A stretch of 54,335 bases of DNA from Akkermansia muciniphila. Lineage in GTDB: Bacteria; Verrucomicrobiota; Verrucomicrobiia; Verrucomicrobiales; Akkermansiaceae. The DNA lies in assembly GCA_945883695.1 (NCBI GenBank), contig CAMCYK010000009.1:1-54335 (forward strand). Direction: 5' to 3'. The position numbers were made by a program, and so were the translations under genes. Under the pieces are notes generated by a model. That model ran no database searches and was not told where the DNA came from. It was given only the letters and a program-made list of their open reading frames with translations. Shown one piece after another: positions 40,962-49,912 of this stretch (positions within the stretch are counted from its first letter, which is position 1; every line of letters starts with the position of its first letter).

Positions 40962-42614
40962 TCAATCGAGGTCCGACATGGTCACGTGGATGACTTCCTC
41001 GGGCGAGGTCAGACCGGCCAGCACCTTGCGGATCCCGTCTTCGCGGAGCGTGCGCATGCCGAGTTCCCGGGCTCTGCGCCGGAGCTGGCTGGAGGTCAGG
41101 TTCTCGTTGATCATATGCCGGACCTCGTCGTCGATCTGGAACAACTCGAACAGGCCCATCCGGCCGCGGAAGCCGTTGTTGCGGCACTTGTCGCAGCCGG
41201 CCGGGCCCATGATGGTCGAGCTGTCGTTGCGGGTGCTGTCGAAGTGGAGGGCGCGCGCTTCCTTGTCGGTCAGCAGGTGCGGCACCTTGCACACCGGGCA
41301 CAGCTTGCGGACCAAGCGCTGGGCCAGCACCGCCCGGACGGCGGACGCGATCAGGAAGCGCTTGATCCCGATGTCGGCGAGACGGGCGACGGCGGCCGGC
41401 GCGTCGTTGGTGTGCAGGGTGGAAAGCACCAGGTGACCGGTGAGCGACGCGTTGATGGCGATGTTCGCCGTCTCCGCGTCGCGGATTTCCCCGATCATGA
41501 TAATGTTCGGTGCCTGGCGGAGCATCGCGCGCAGGGCCGCGGCGAAGGTCATCCCGATGTCGGTCTTCACCATCACCTGGTTGATTCCCGGCATCTCGTA
41601 TTCGACCGGATCCTCGACCGTGATGATCTTGCGGTCCGGCTTGTTGATGACGTTCAAGCAGGCGTAAAGCGTGGTCGTCTTGCCCGAACCGGTGGGCCCG
41701 GTGACCAGCAGGATGCCATCGGGCAGGCCGATCAATTGCTCGAAGGTCGCCTGGTCATCGGAGAAGAAGCCGAGCTCCGGCAAGCCGAGCACCAGCGCCG
41801 ACTTGTCGAGAATACGCATGACGATCGACTCGCCGTGGTTCGATGGAACCGACGAGACGCGGAGGTCGATCTCCTTGTCGCCGAGTTTCACCTGGATACG
41901 GCCGTCCTGCGGCAGGCGCTTTTCGGCGATCGACATCGATCCGCTCATCACTTTCAGCCGGGCGACGATCGCCGGCAGGAGCTTTTTCGGGTGGTTGCCG
42001 GTCTCGACCAGCTTGCCGTCCATCCGGTAGCGGATGCGGACGGAAGTCTCGAGAGGCTCGATGTGGATGTCCGAGCAGCGGAGCTTCATCGCCTCCGACA
42101 GCATGCTCTGCACCAGCCGGATGATCGGTGCGTCGCCGTCCGTCACCTCGACGTCGTGCCCGCCGGAGCTGGTCATCCCGCCCGCCGAATCGGTGGCCCC
42201 GTAGAACTGTTTGAGGAAAAGATCGACCGCGTCGTAGGGCGCGCACACGAAATTCAGCTCGCGCCCGATCACGTGGGGCAGGCTGTCCATCGTCTCGAAA
42301 TCGAAGGGGTCCGCGACCGCCACCGAGAGAAAGACCCCGTCGTCCGCGACCGGAATCACCCGGTAGCGGCGGGCGATGTCATCGGGGATGGAACTGGCCA
42401 CGTCGGGCGGGATCACCATCGCACCGAGGTCGATCGCCTCGATCCCGGCATTCTGCGCCAGCACGGCGCACACCGTGTTCTCCGAGAGGTCGGTCTCGCG
42501 GATTAGTTTCTCGATGACCGAACCGCCACCGCGACGGGCTTGCTCGAGCTTGTCGGGTAAGACCACGCCTGCCTCGACGAGCAGGTCGGCCAAGTAATCT
42601 TCGTTGGAGAACAC
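40962..42614 (-). CDS. Type II secretion/pilus assembly ATPase (GspE/PilB), second paralogue
   Basis: A 550-residue ATPase paralogous to the neighbour at 39233. It has the N-terminal MshEN-type domain (YLADLLVEAGVVLPDKLEQA at the start) and a complete RecA core: Walker A GPTGSGKTTT, VEDPVEYEMPG, Walker B IIMIGEIRDAETA, GHLVLSTLHTNDAPAA and the zinc cysteines CPVC and CDKC. I chose the GTG at 42614 because VFSNEDYLADLL matches the usual GspE N-terminus; the frame opens at a TTG (42692). It is first in the run and may be transcribed from the 42615-43008 region, which it shares with the divergent tamB. Confidence 0.92.
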   Translation of the reverse strand: MFSNEDYLADLLVEAGVVLPDKLEQARRGGGSVIEKLIRETDLSENTVCAVLAQNAGIEAIDLGAMVIPPDVASSIPDDIARRYRVIPVADDGVFLSVAVADPFDFETMDSLPHVIGRELNFVCAPYDAVDLFLKQFYGATDSAGGMTSSGGHDVEVTDGDAPIIRLVQSMLSEAMKLRCSDIHIEPLETSVRIRYRMDGKLVETGNHPKKLLPAIVARLKVMSGSMSIAEKRLPQDGRIQVKLGDKEIDLRVSSVPSNHGESIVMRILDKSALVLGLPELGFFSDDQATFEQLIGLPDGILLVTGPTGSGKTTTLYACLNVINKPDRKIITVEDPVEYEMPGINQVMVKTDIGMTFAAALRAMLRQAPNIIMIGEIRDAETANIAINASLTGHLVLSTLHTNDAPAAVARLADIGIKRFLIASAVRAVLAQRLVRKLCPVCKVPHLLTDKEARALHFDSTRNDSSTIMGPAGCDKCRNNGFRGRMGLFELFQIDDEVRHMINENLTSSQLRRRARELGMRTLREDGIRKVLAGLTSPEEVIHVTMSDLD

Positions 42615-42800
42615 GGGTTTGCGGGCCTTTGGGAAATCAATTTTTGAGCTGAAACGGCGTTGTGCACGTCCCGGCTGTCGCAGATTGGTCAAGCGACTCC
42701 CCCTTTGTCAACCTGCCGACCGAGCATCGTTCAAGGAATCCGCCCTAGGTAGGCACGACGTATTGACGATGCAATGCGTGGCAACCGGATTTCGGGGAGT

Positions 42801-42944
42801 TCAGCCCAGCGGTGACCCGCAGCGCCGGCAGAACTCCGAGTCCGCCAAATGCCCGTGGATTCCGCAGGACGGACAGCCGTCGGAGCTGTCGTCACCGTCG
42901 AGTTTGGAGCAGGAAATCCTGCGGCAAGCGCGTCGATTTGGCAC
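42801..42944 (-). CDS. Tiny zinc-ribbon protein or fragment, tentative
   Basis: On the minus strand, 47 codons from a GTG at 42944 end with a convincing double zinc-knuckle: GCPSCGIHGHLADSEFCRRC followed by GSPLG and stop. The wording CPSCG...FCRRCGSPL is the common zinc-ribbon pattern of many bacterial proteins. The N-terminal 20 residues contain two further cysteines and are basic. There is no Shine-Dalgarno, so it may be the remnant of a larger gene. It lies in the gap between the divergent gspE-type gene and tamB. Confidence 0.4.
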   Translation of the reverse strand: MPNRRACRRISCSKLDGDDSSDGCPSCGIHGHLADSEFCRRCGSPLG

Positions 42945-43008
42945 GCGCGAAGCACCGGCGTTGACCCGCGGCTTTCCAAGCGCGAGAGATGGGGCGAGTT
43001 CACCAACG

Positions 43009-46000
43009 ATGACCCGCGAAGCAGATCCACCGGAAAAACCGAAGCGTGCGCACCGCCGCGGTCGCAAGCGGATCATCACGCTGCTCCTGTTCCTCGGACT
43101 GCTGCTGTGGCTCAACGGCCCCGGCTGGCGCTGGCTCGGCGGGATCGGGCTGCGCCATTCGCTGGAAAAATCCGGATTCAGCGCGGAATTCGAGCTCGCG
43201 GGGACCTTGGTCGGCGGGATCCGGGTCGAGCGGCTGGCCCTGAGCGGCGGCCCGATCCGCACCTTGGAGATCGGCTCGGCCGGTCCGGTGTACCAATTCA
43301 GACGCCTGCTGCGCGGCGAGATCGACGGCGTCGCGGTCGAGCAGGTGCACGCGGTCATCGACCTCGCCGCGCCGCCGCTCCGGAACAAGGCCGATCCGGA
43401 GTCCGCGCCCGCGGAGCCGCCGGAAACCCTGCGTAAGATCCGCGCCCTGCTGCTGCCGCTCGACCTCCGCGCGGCGGATTTCCGCTTCCAACTGGTCCGC
43501 GGCGACGAAAGCCTGCTCACCCTCGACACCAGCAATTTCACCCATGCCGCGGGCAGCAGCGATTTCCTGCTGGAACTCGGCAACCTGGCCGCCGGTCCGA
43601 AATTCCAGTTTCCCGCCCAGCAAACCGCCATCCGGTGGACCGACGAAAACCTGGTCCTGGATCGGTTCTTCCTCACCCCCCGGCTCGGCGTGCGCGACGT
43701 GCGGGTCACCTTGCCGGCCGGCGGCGAACTGGCCGCCACCTTGATCGCGGAGGTCGAGGACTCGCGGCTGGACATCGCCGCCACCCGGTCGTCCGCCACC
43801 CTCCGCCTCGGCGGGGCACCGCTGTCGGTCCGCGAGGCCGCCCGCAATCTCGCGCTCGAACTGCCGGTCGAGGCCAGCGTGGGTGCCTTCGAGGCCGAAC
43901 TCAGCGGCTTCGACCAGACCCCCGACCAATGGCAGGTCAATGCCCGCGCCGAGATCGCGGGGATCCTCTATCAAGACTGGCAGGCCAACAGCCTGGTCGC
44001 CGTGATCACCAAGGACGGCGACCAGGCCACCCTCGATGCCGCGCTCGCCGGTTTTGACGGCGAGCTCAAGGTCGACGCCGATTTCCGCTGGCGCGATCTC
44101 GCCGCCAGCGAATGGACCGACTTCGAGGCCACCGCGCGGGCCTCGCTCCCCCGGCTCGCGCCGCTCTTCGCCGCACTGAACGGAAAGCTCGGCTTGGTGC
44201 CGGCCGGCGCGGCGGGTCTGCCGGAGTCCTCGCTGACCCTCGATGCCACGGTCGACTCGGGCCCGGCCGGCCTGCGCGGCGCCGGCGGCCGCTGGCTGCT
44301 GTCGACCGAACAGGGCGCGCCGTCGATCGCCGGGGAAACCCAATGGACACCCGCCGGCAAGCTGTCGGGCAGCCTCGGCAGCGACGGCCTGCGGGCGACC
44401 TACGCCCTCGATCTCACGGCGAAGAACTACGACGCCAGCGCCACTTTCGAAGGTTTCCAACCCGAACGCCTCGCGCCGTGGGCCGCCGCGGCGGGTGTCG
44501 AGCTGCCGGCCGGCATGACCGCCACCGGCTCGTGGCAAGGCAGCGGCGAGTTCGCGCCGGAACCCCACCGCGGCACCTTCGCGATCCCGTCCTTCGAGTG
44601 GGTCCGCACGGACACGCCGCCCTTGCGCGTCCGCACCAACGGAAATTACTCGTGGCCGGAAGCGGTGACCCTCGCCGATCTCACCGCGACCGCCGACGGC
44701 CAGACGATCCACGCCGAAGCCACCCTCGCCGACCGGGTGCTCACGATCCCGCGGCTCGAGTGGATGGACGGCGCCACCCGACTGGTCGGCGGCCGGGCCG
44801 AAATCCCGGTTCCGGAGAATCCCGCCGATCTGAAGGAATTCCTCAAGCAAGAGATCCCGCTCAACGTGTTCCTCGAGTCCGAGTGGATCGATGCCGCCCG
44901 CCTGGCCGCCTGGTTGCCCGATCAAAAATCCCCGCTTTCGGAAGGCAGCGGCCGGGTCCAACTGGTCGTCACCGGCACCCCGGCCAAGCCGAAGCTCCAC
45001 CTCGAAGCCGCCCTCAGGGGGCTGCGCCTGCCTGACCAGCCCGAGGTCCCGGTGACCGATGGCACCTTGACCCTCGACGGTGCCGGCGACTCGCTGATCC
45101 TCGCCGGCGAACTGCGCCCCGCGTCGTTACCGCCGGTCACGCTGTCCGGCAGAATCGCTTTCAAGCCGGGCGAATGGGCCGACAATCCGGGGGCCGTGAT
45201 GGAGGAACGCATCGAATCCCGCGTCAACATCCCGCGCCTCGAGATCGCCACCTTCCGCAGCTTCCTGCCCGAAGCCGACCAGCTCGCCGGTAGCCTCGAA
45301 GGATTTGTCACCGCCGCCGGCACCCTCGGCAAGCCCGAGCTCGGCGGCGAACTCCGCTTCTCCGGCGGGGCCTTCGAACGGCGGGACTCCCCCGCGCCCC
45401 CGGTCTCCAACGTCAACGCCCTGGTCCGGCTCCAGGGCAGCACCGTGCGGCTCGAATCGCTCAGCCTCGAAAGCTCCGGCGGCACCTTGAACGGCCGCGG
45501 GACGATGGATCTGGCCGACATCGCCAAGCCGACCCTCGACCTCACCCTGCGCGCGCTCGCCCTGCCACTGAAGCGCGACGAGGCGATGATCATCCGCGCC
45601 GATGCGGATCTCGCGATCCGCGGCGACCTCGAACGGTCGACCATTTCCGGCACGGTCGATCTGGTCGACAGCCTTTACTACCGCGACTTCGAGATCCTTC
45701 CGGTCCGCGTCCCGTTCACCGCCCCGTCGCGGCCGCGGCTGCCGGCCATCGATGCCGACGAAACCGCCGCCGCCATCCCCGCGCCCTTTGCCAACTGGGC
45801 GCTGGATGTCCGCGTCCGCACCCGCGATCCGGTGTTGATCCGCGGCAACCTCGCCAACGGCTCCGCCACCGCCGACGTCCGTTTCGGCGGCACGCTCGGC
45901 AAGATCGAACCGCAGGGCAGCGCCGTCATCCGCGACGTCACCGCCCGGCTTCCGTTCAGCACGCTGCGAGTGAACAACGGCACCGTCACCTTCACCCCGG

Positions 46001-46446
46001 CCGGCGGCCTCAATCCCGAGCTGAACATCCGCGGCACCTCCAACATCGGACGCTTCGAAGTGAATATCTTCTTCTACGGTCCGGTCAGCGCCCCGCGGAC
46101 CGCCTTGACCTCCGACCCGCCGCTCGCGGAAAGCGAGATCATGACCCTGCTCGCCACCGGCACCACCTCCGACGGTCTCGAGGACGGCCAGGCGGCGACC
46201 ATGAAGGCCGCCCAGCTCTTCATCGAGGAATGGCGGCGCGGCCGCCTGCCCTTCGGCGAGCAACTCGCGAAAGCCCTGCAACTGCTCAACAACGTCGACG
46301 TCCGGGTGGGCGAGGACGACCCGCTCACCGGCCGGCGGCTGAACTCCGCCACCATCGAGGTCACCGACCGCATCGTCATCAGCGGCTCGGTCGACCGCGA
46401 AGGCAACACCCGCGTCCTCGGCGCCTTTGTCATCCGCTTCAAATGA
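43009..46446 (+). CDS. tamB: Translocation and assembly module protein TamB
   Basis: A 1145-residue protein: a basic cytoplasmic tail, one membrane anchor (residues 21-37, RIITLLLFLGLLLWLNG), then about 900 residues of repeating beta strands, and the conserved C-terminal TamB domain (NPELNIRGTSNIGRFEVNIF, DPPLAESEIMTLLATGTTSD, and the ending VTDRIVISGSVDREGNTRVL). TamB bridges the periplasm as a long beta-groove and, with TamA, helps insert outer-membrane proteins or move lipids. The ATG at 43009 places the anchor near the start; the open frame continues upstream but is Pro/Ser-rich and unlikely to be coding. Its stop overlaps the TamA start (ATGA), so the two are coupled. Confidence 0.92.
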   Translation: MTREADPPEKPKRAHRRGRKRIITLLLFLGLLLWLNGPGWRWLGGIGLRHSLEKSGFSAEFELAGTLVGGIRVERLALSGGPIRTLEIGSAGPVYQFRRLLRGEIDGVAVEQVHAVIDLAAPPLRNKADPESAPAEPPETLRKIRALLLPLDLRAADFRFQLVRGDESLLTLDTSNFTHAAGSSDFLLELGNLAAGPKFQFPAQQTAIRWTDENLVLDRFFLTPRLGVRDVRVTLPAGGELAATLIAEVEDSRLDIAATRSSATLRLGGAPLSVREAARNLALELPVEASVGAFEAELSGFDQTPDQWQVNARAEIAGILYQDWQANSLVAVITKDGDQATLDAALAGFDGELKVDADFRWRDLAASEWTDFEATARASLPRLAPLFAALNGKLGLVPAGAAGLPESSLTLDATVDSGPAGLRGAGGRWLLSTEQGAPSIAGETQWTPAGKLSGSLGSDGLRATYALDLTAKNYDASATFEGFQPERLAPWAAAAGVELPAGMTATGSWQGSGEFAPEPHRGTFAIPSFEWVRTDTPPLRVRTNGNYSWPEAVTLADLTATADGQTIHAEATLADRVLTIPRLEWMDGATRLVGGRAEIPVPENPADLKEFLKQEIPLNVFLESEWIDAARLAAWLPDQKSPLSEGSGRVQLVVTGTPAKPKLHLEAALRGLRLPDQPEVPVTDGTLTLDGAGDSLILAGELRPASLPPVTLSGRIAFKPGEWADNPGAVMEERIESRVNIPRLEIATFRSFLPEADQLAGSLEGFVTAAGTLGKPELGGELRFSGGAFERRDSPAPPVSNVNALVRLQGSTVRLESLSLESSGGTLNGRGTMDLADIAKPTLDLTLRALALPLKRDEAMIIRADADLAIRGDLERSTISGTVDLVDSLYYRDFEILPVRVPFTAPSRPRLPAIDADETAAAIPAPFANWALDVRVRTRDPVLIRGNLANGSATADVRFGGTLGKIEPQGSAVIRDVTARLPFSTLRVNNGTVTFTPAGGLNPELNIRGTSNIGRFEVNIFFYGPVSAPRTALTSDPPLAESEIMTLLATGTTSDGLEDGQAATMKAAQLFIEEWRRGRLPFGEQLAKALQLLNNVDVRVGEDDPLTGRRLNSATIEVTDRIVISGSVDREGNTRVLGAFVIRFK

Positions 46447-48482
46447 GAGGAGACGCAAGACTTGAAGACGCAAGACGCAAGACCGGAAGGCTCCGGAACT
46501 TGCTGCTTATCTTCGGTCTTGGGTCCTCGAGTCTTGCGTCTTTCGCGGCCGACCTCCGGGTCGAAGGCCTGCAAACGCTGAAGGAAGACGAGGTGCTGGC
46601 GCTGCTCGGCGACCGCCTCGAGCACATCCGGACCAAACCGCCGAGCCCCGCCCGCGCCGGCGACGCCGCGTTCCTGTTAGAGAACCTGATGCGCCGTCAG
46701 GGCTTCCAGAACCCGGACGTCACGCCGCAGATCTCCGGCAACACCATCCGGCTGGTCGTCGACGAAGGCCGGCGGCTCTCCATCGGATCCGTCGCGGTCC
46801 CGGGATTGCCCAGAGAGGACCAGATCCGGCTGTCCCGCCTGTTCCGCCTGCCGAGCCAAGAGCGCGTCCTCAATTTCAACCAGGACCCTCCCTTCCGCGA
46901 GGCCGACGTGGCCGAGGGCCTGTCGCTGCTCGAAGCCGATTTCCGTTCCCGCGGCTACTGGCGGGCGAGGGCGGAAGTGGAACAGCGCGGCATCACGCCC
47001 GGCACCGACGAGGTCGCCTTCATGATCCGGATCCATCCCGGCGCGCTGCACCACCTCGGCGCCCCGCGCTTCGACGGCGCGCCCGCGGAACTGCTGCCGA
47101 AACTCCGCGCGCGAACCGACCCGCATGTCGGCAGAGTGGCCGGCACCGACCTGCTCACCACCCTGCGCGCCGAGGTCGAAAGCGTGTTCCGCGCGACCGG
47201 CTACCCGCTCGAGGTGTTCAAGATGAACCGCATCCTCGGCGACGCCACCTTGACGCCGCGCTTCATCATCCAGTTCGGCACCCGCCAGCGGCTCGGCCCC
47301 GTCCGGATCGCCGGCATCGAGCGAACCAAGCCCGAACGAATCGCCCGCCGCTTCGACGCGCTCCGCGGCGAATGGTTCGACGCCGAGACCTTCGACGCCC
47401 GGATCCGGCAGCTTCTCGCCACCGGCGCGTTCACGTCGACCCGGGTCGAGAACGAGACCCATGCCGACGGCACGCTCGATGCCACCCTGCATCTGGTCGA
47501 GGGCCGGGCCCGCGGGACCACCGCCTACGGCGGCTTCGGCAGCTACGAGGGCGCGATCCTCGGCGCGAAGTACCACGACCGCAATTTCCGCGGCAACCTG
47601 TGGAACCTCAGCACCGGCATCGAGGTCAGCACGCGCGGCCTGTTAGGCGAGATCCGCCTTTCCAATCCGTGGCTCTACGACACCGACACCCACCTCGCCC
47701 TGCGGCTGTTTTCGGTGACCCGCGGCTACGAAGGCTACGAGAAATTCGAAACCGGCCTGACCGCGGAATTCTCGCGCGACGACTTCGGCGAGGACCTCGA
47801 CGCCAGCATCCTGTTCGGCGGCTCGCTGGTCAACATCACCGGGGACGGCATCCCCGCCAACGAACTCGGTGAAACCGTTTACACCCACCAGTTCATCCGG
47901 GCCAACCTCGCCTGGGACCGGCGGGACAGCCGGGTCTCCCCGACCCGCGGCTTCCACGTCAACGCCCTGGCCGAGGCCGGCCTGGTCCTTGGCGACATCA
48001 ATTCCAACTACGTCCGCTTCGACACGCTCGGCGCCGGCTACCTGCCGGTCGGCAAGAAAGGCCAGGTGAATGTCGGCGCGCGCACCGGGATGCTCTTTCC
48101 CTCCGAAGACGAGACCGGCTTCCCGCTCGACCTGCGGCTGTTCACCGGCGGTCCCGACAGCGTCCGCTCGTTCCGTTTCCGCGAACTCGGACCGCGCACC
48201 CGCAGCAACGACCCGGCCGGCGGCGAAGCCTACTGGGTCGCCAACGCCGAATACGTCCACTCCATCGCCGGCCCGCTGAAAGGGGTCGGCTTCCTCGACG
48301 CCGGGCAGCTCTCCGCCCTCGGCCAAGGCATTGATTTCGGCTCGCCCGAAATCGCCGTCGGCCTCGGCTTCCGGCTCGACCTGCCGGTCGGCCCGATCCG
48401 CTTCGAATACGGCCACAACCTGACCCGCGACGACGGCGAACCCTCCGGCACCTGGCATTTCGCCATCGGCACCGCCTTTTAG
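46443..48482 (+). CDS. tamA: BamA/TamA family outer-membrane assembly factor
   Basis: A 679-residue Omp85 protein. After a signal peptide (residues 1-36, hydrophobic core LRNLLLIFGLGSSSLASFA) come POTRA domains (about 37-350; the first begins DLRVEGLQTLKEDEVLALLG) and a C-terminal 16-strand barrel with family landmarks FRGNLWNLSTGIEVSTRG, VSPTRGFHVNALAEAG, the GGPDSVRSFRFRELGPR segment (Omp85 loop 6, here RSFRFRE) and the final strand ending in Phe (TWHFAIGTAF). It inserts outer-membrane proteins together with TamB, encoded directly upstream with an ATGA overlap. Unusually, the codons for the signal peptide lie inside an imperfect 91-base palindrome (46451-46541). Confidence 0.92.
   Translation: MRGDARLEDARRKTGRLRNLLLIFGLGSSSLASFAADLRVEGLQTLKEDEVLALLGDRLEHIRTKPPSPARAGDAAFLLENLMRRQGFQNPDVTPQISGNTIRLVVDEGRRLSIGSVAVPGLPREDQIRLSRLFRLPSQERVLNFNQDPPFREADVAEGLSLLEADFRSRGYWRARAEVEQRGITPGTDEVAFMIRIHPGALHHLGAPRFDGAPAELLPKLRARTDPHVGRVAGTDLLTTLRAEVESVFRATGYPLEVFKMNRILGDATLTPRFIIQFGTRQRLGPVRIAGIERTKPERIARRFDALRGEWFDAETFDARIRQLLATGAFTSTRVENETHADGTLDATLHLVEGRARGTTAYGGFGSYEGAILGAKYHDRNFRGNLWNLSTGIEVSTRGLLGEIRLSNPWLYDTDTHLALRLFSVTRGYEGYEKFETGLTAEFSRDDFGEDLDASILFGGSLVNITGDGIPANELGETVYTHQFIRANLAWDRRDSRVSPTRGFHVNALAEAGLVLGDINSNYVRFDTLGAGYLPVGKKGQVNVGARTGMLFPSEDETGFPLDLRLFTGGPDSVRSFRFRELGPRTRSNDPAGGEAYWVANAEYVHSIAGPLKGVGFLDAGQLSALGQGIDFGSPEIAVGLGFRLDLPVGPIRFEYGHNLTRDDGEPSGTWHFAIGTAF
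46451..46541. repeat. 91-bp imperfect palindrome inside the tamA signal-peptide region
   Basis: The left arm begins AGACGCAAGACTTGAAGACG (46451 on) and the right arm (46511-46541), read as its reverse complement, begins AGACGCAAGACTCGAGGACC; the arms then continue as CAAGAC...CCGGAAG and CAAGACCGAAG. An extra direct copy of GCAAGAC widens the left arm. The turn contains a smaller CCGG...CCGG hairpin. It resembles a dispersed palindromic element that has landed in frame. Confidence 0.85.
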
Positions 48483-48538
48483 CCCCTCCCCGCAAGTCGC
48501 GGTTCGACATTCCCGGCCGGGGCCTCATCATCCCCGTC

Positions 48539-49210
48539 ATGCACGTCTTATCCTGTGAACCCGCGACCAGTGCCGTTCCGGAATGGCACAAGGAATTGTT
48601 CCGCGGTCAGGAGGACGTCGTGAGCTCCGGCGAAGGCTGGGCACCCGGCTCGCTCAACCTCGCCCAGGCCTTCGCGACCAAGCTCCGCGCCCTGCTCGCG
48701 CACGGCGACATCACCCGCCTGCTGGTGGATTTCGGGAAATCCGCCGACGATCCGACCCGCTTCAGCCGCTTCTCCGAAACCCTCCCCGAAGACACCCGCC
48801 AGAAGCTCGACGAGCGCCATCACGCGCCCTATCTCAACCTCCTCCGCCAGCGGACCGCGGAAGAACAGCGGCGCGGCGGGGTGGCCCTCCATCTCTCGAT
48901 CCGCACCGACGCCTACCAGGGGATGCCGCTGATCGGGCTGCATCACGATCCCTCGCGCGACTTCGAATCGTCCTTCGTCGCCCGCTGGTCCGCGGCCCTC
49001 GCCGCCCAGGCGCCGGAGCTGCCGGTCACCACCGTGGCCGATCCGAACTACGGCCTGTCGGCGACCCTCCGCGGCCTGTTTCCCGAAAACTTCGGGAGCG
49101 TCTCGCTGGTGGTCGACCAGGCCTGCTTCCTCGATGGCAGGCCGATCCGCTGGGATCTGTTCAAACGCCACCTGCTCGAAACCCTGCCCGCCCCGCCGGC
49201 CGCTACTTGA
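48539..49210 (+). CDS. N-formylglutamate amidohydrolase-like protein
   Basis: A 223-residue protein resembling the N-formylglutamate amidohydrolase superfamily: HVLSCEPATSAVPEWHKELF at the N-terminus, then EGWAPGSLNLAQAFATKL, the conserved TRLLVDFGKSADDPTRFSRF and LPEDTRQKLDERHHAPYLN, and GVALHLSIRTD. Typical members read CEHxxNxVP and HxSxHSF at two of these places; here Pro and Arg replace the expected histidines, so metal binding or activity may be altered. The family breaks N-formylglutamate or related amides, for example in histidine degradation. It overlaps the convergent gene 49203-49856 by eight bases at the stops and starts 57 bases after tamA. Confidence 0.7.
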   Translation: MHVLSCEPATSAVPEWHKELFRGQEDVVSSGEGWAPGSLNLAQAFATKLRALLAHGDITRLLVDFGKSADDPTRFSRFSETLPEDTRQKLDERHHAPYLNLLRQRTAEEQRRGGVALHLSIRTDAYQGMPLIGLHHDPSRDFESSFVARWSAALAAQAPELPVTTVADPNYGLSATLRGLFPENFGSVSLVVDQACFLDGRPIRWDLFKRHLLETLPAPPAAT

Positions 49211-49856
49211 GCCATAGTTTCTTGCCCGCGTAATCGAGGATCGCCCCGTGATCCAAAAGGAACTGGCCGCCGATCACGCCGTCGATCTGCTCGAGCAACT
49301 CCTTGGGGAAATGCTCCAGCGTGAGCACATAACATTCCGGCGGAGCGAAGCTCTGGTCCTCCGTGCCGAACGACTTCGGCTGGACCGTGCCGATCACCGT
49401 GTTGCCGCCGGCCGGGCCCTGGGCGGGGACCACCGTCATCACGAGTTCGAATTTCTCCAGCGCGGCCTGCTTGATCAGCGGCACCTGCGCGCTGTTGTCG
49501 ACCAGGAATTTCCCCGGCTTGCCGTTGACCGTCGCCAGCACGAAGGTCCCCCGCTCGCCGGACTCCACGGTCAACCCGAAGTAGCCCTTCGCCGCGAGCA
49601 CCTCGCCGAGGTCGACCCCTTTCAAGCGCTCCGTCCGGGCCGCCGGATCCTCCCAGGTCTTGACGTAAAGCTGGTCGACGCCCGACAGCGAGTCGATCGC
49701 GACGTCCACGGTCTTGCCGTCCTTCAATTTCAGCTCCACCCGGGTCTCGGTCCGCGACACGATTTCCGCCTCGATCTTCTTGCCGTTCTTGCCGGTGAAT
49801 TCGCGGCCGTGCAGCAGGCCGGCCAGCAGGACCATCAGGAGGGAAATCGTCTTCAT
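49203..49856 (-). CDS. Secreted retropepsin-like protein with SHD1-like domain and degenerate active site
   Basis: A 217-residue exported protein (signal peptide MKTISLLMVLLAGLLHG). Residues 18-68 match the SHD1/SLA1-type domain frequent in PVC exported proteins (REFTGKNGKKIEAEIVSRTE, then LKLKDGKTVDVAIDSLSG). The rest has the layout of a retropepsin-like aspartyl protease (FVLATVNGKPGKFLVDNSAQ, then IDGVIGGQFLLDHGAILDYA, equivalent to the second Gly-rich flap region). At the catalytic site, where DTG or DSG is expected, the sequence is VDNSAQ, so the aspartate remains but the essential glycine is missing. Activity is doubtful. The ATG at 49856 begins the signal peptide. Converges with 48539-49210. 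Confidence 0.75.
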   Translation of the reverse strand: MKTISLLMVLLAGLLHGREFTGKNGKKIEAEIVSRTETRVELKLKDGKTVDVAIDSLSGVDQLYVKTWEDPAARTERLKGVDLGEVLAAKGYFGLTVESGERGTFVLATVNGKPGKFLVDNSAQVPLIKQAALEKFELVMTVVPAQGPAGGNTVIGTVQPKSFGTEDQSFAPPECYVLTLEHFPKELLEQIDGVIGGQFLLDHGAILDYAGKKLWLK

Positions 49857-49912
49857 GACCCTCATAGCGGCAGGCGCGGCTCCACTTGTCTAGTCCCGCC
49901 CCCCCCGGGACC

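Noticed and set aside
42604-43008. N-terminal extension of TamB
   Set aside because: The open frame upstream of 43009 is Ser/Pro-rich without a leader; the membrane anchor follows directly after the ATG at 43009.
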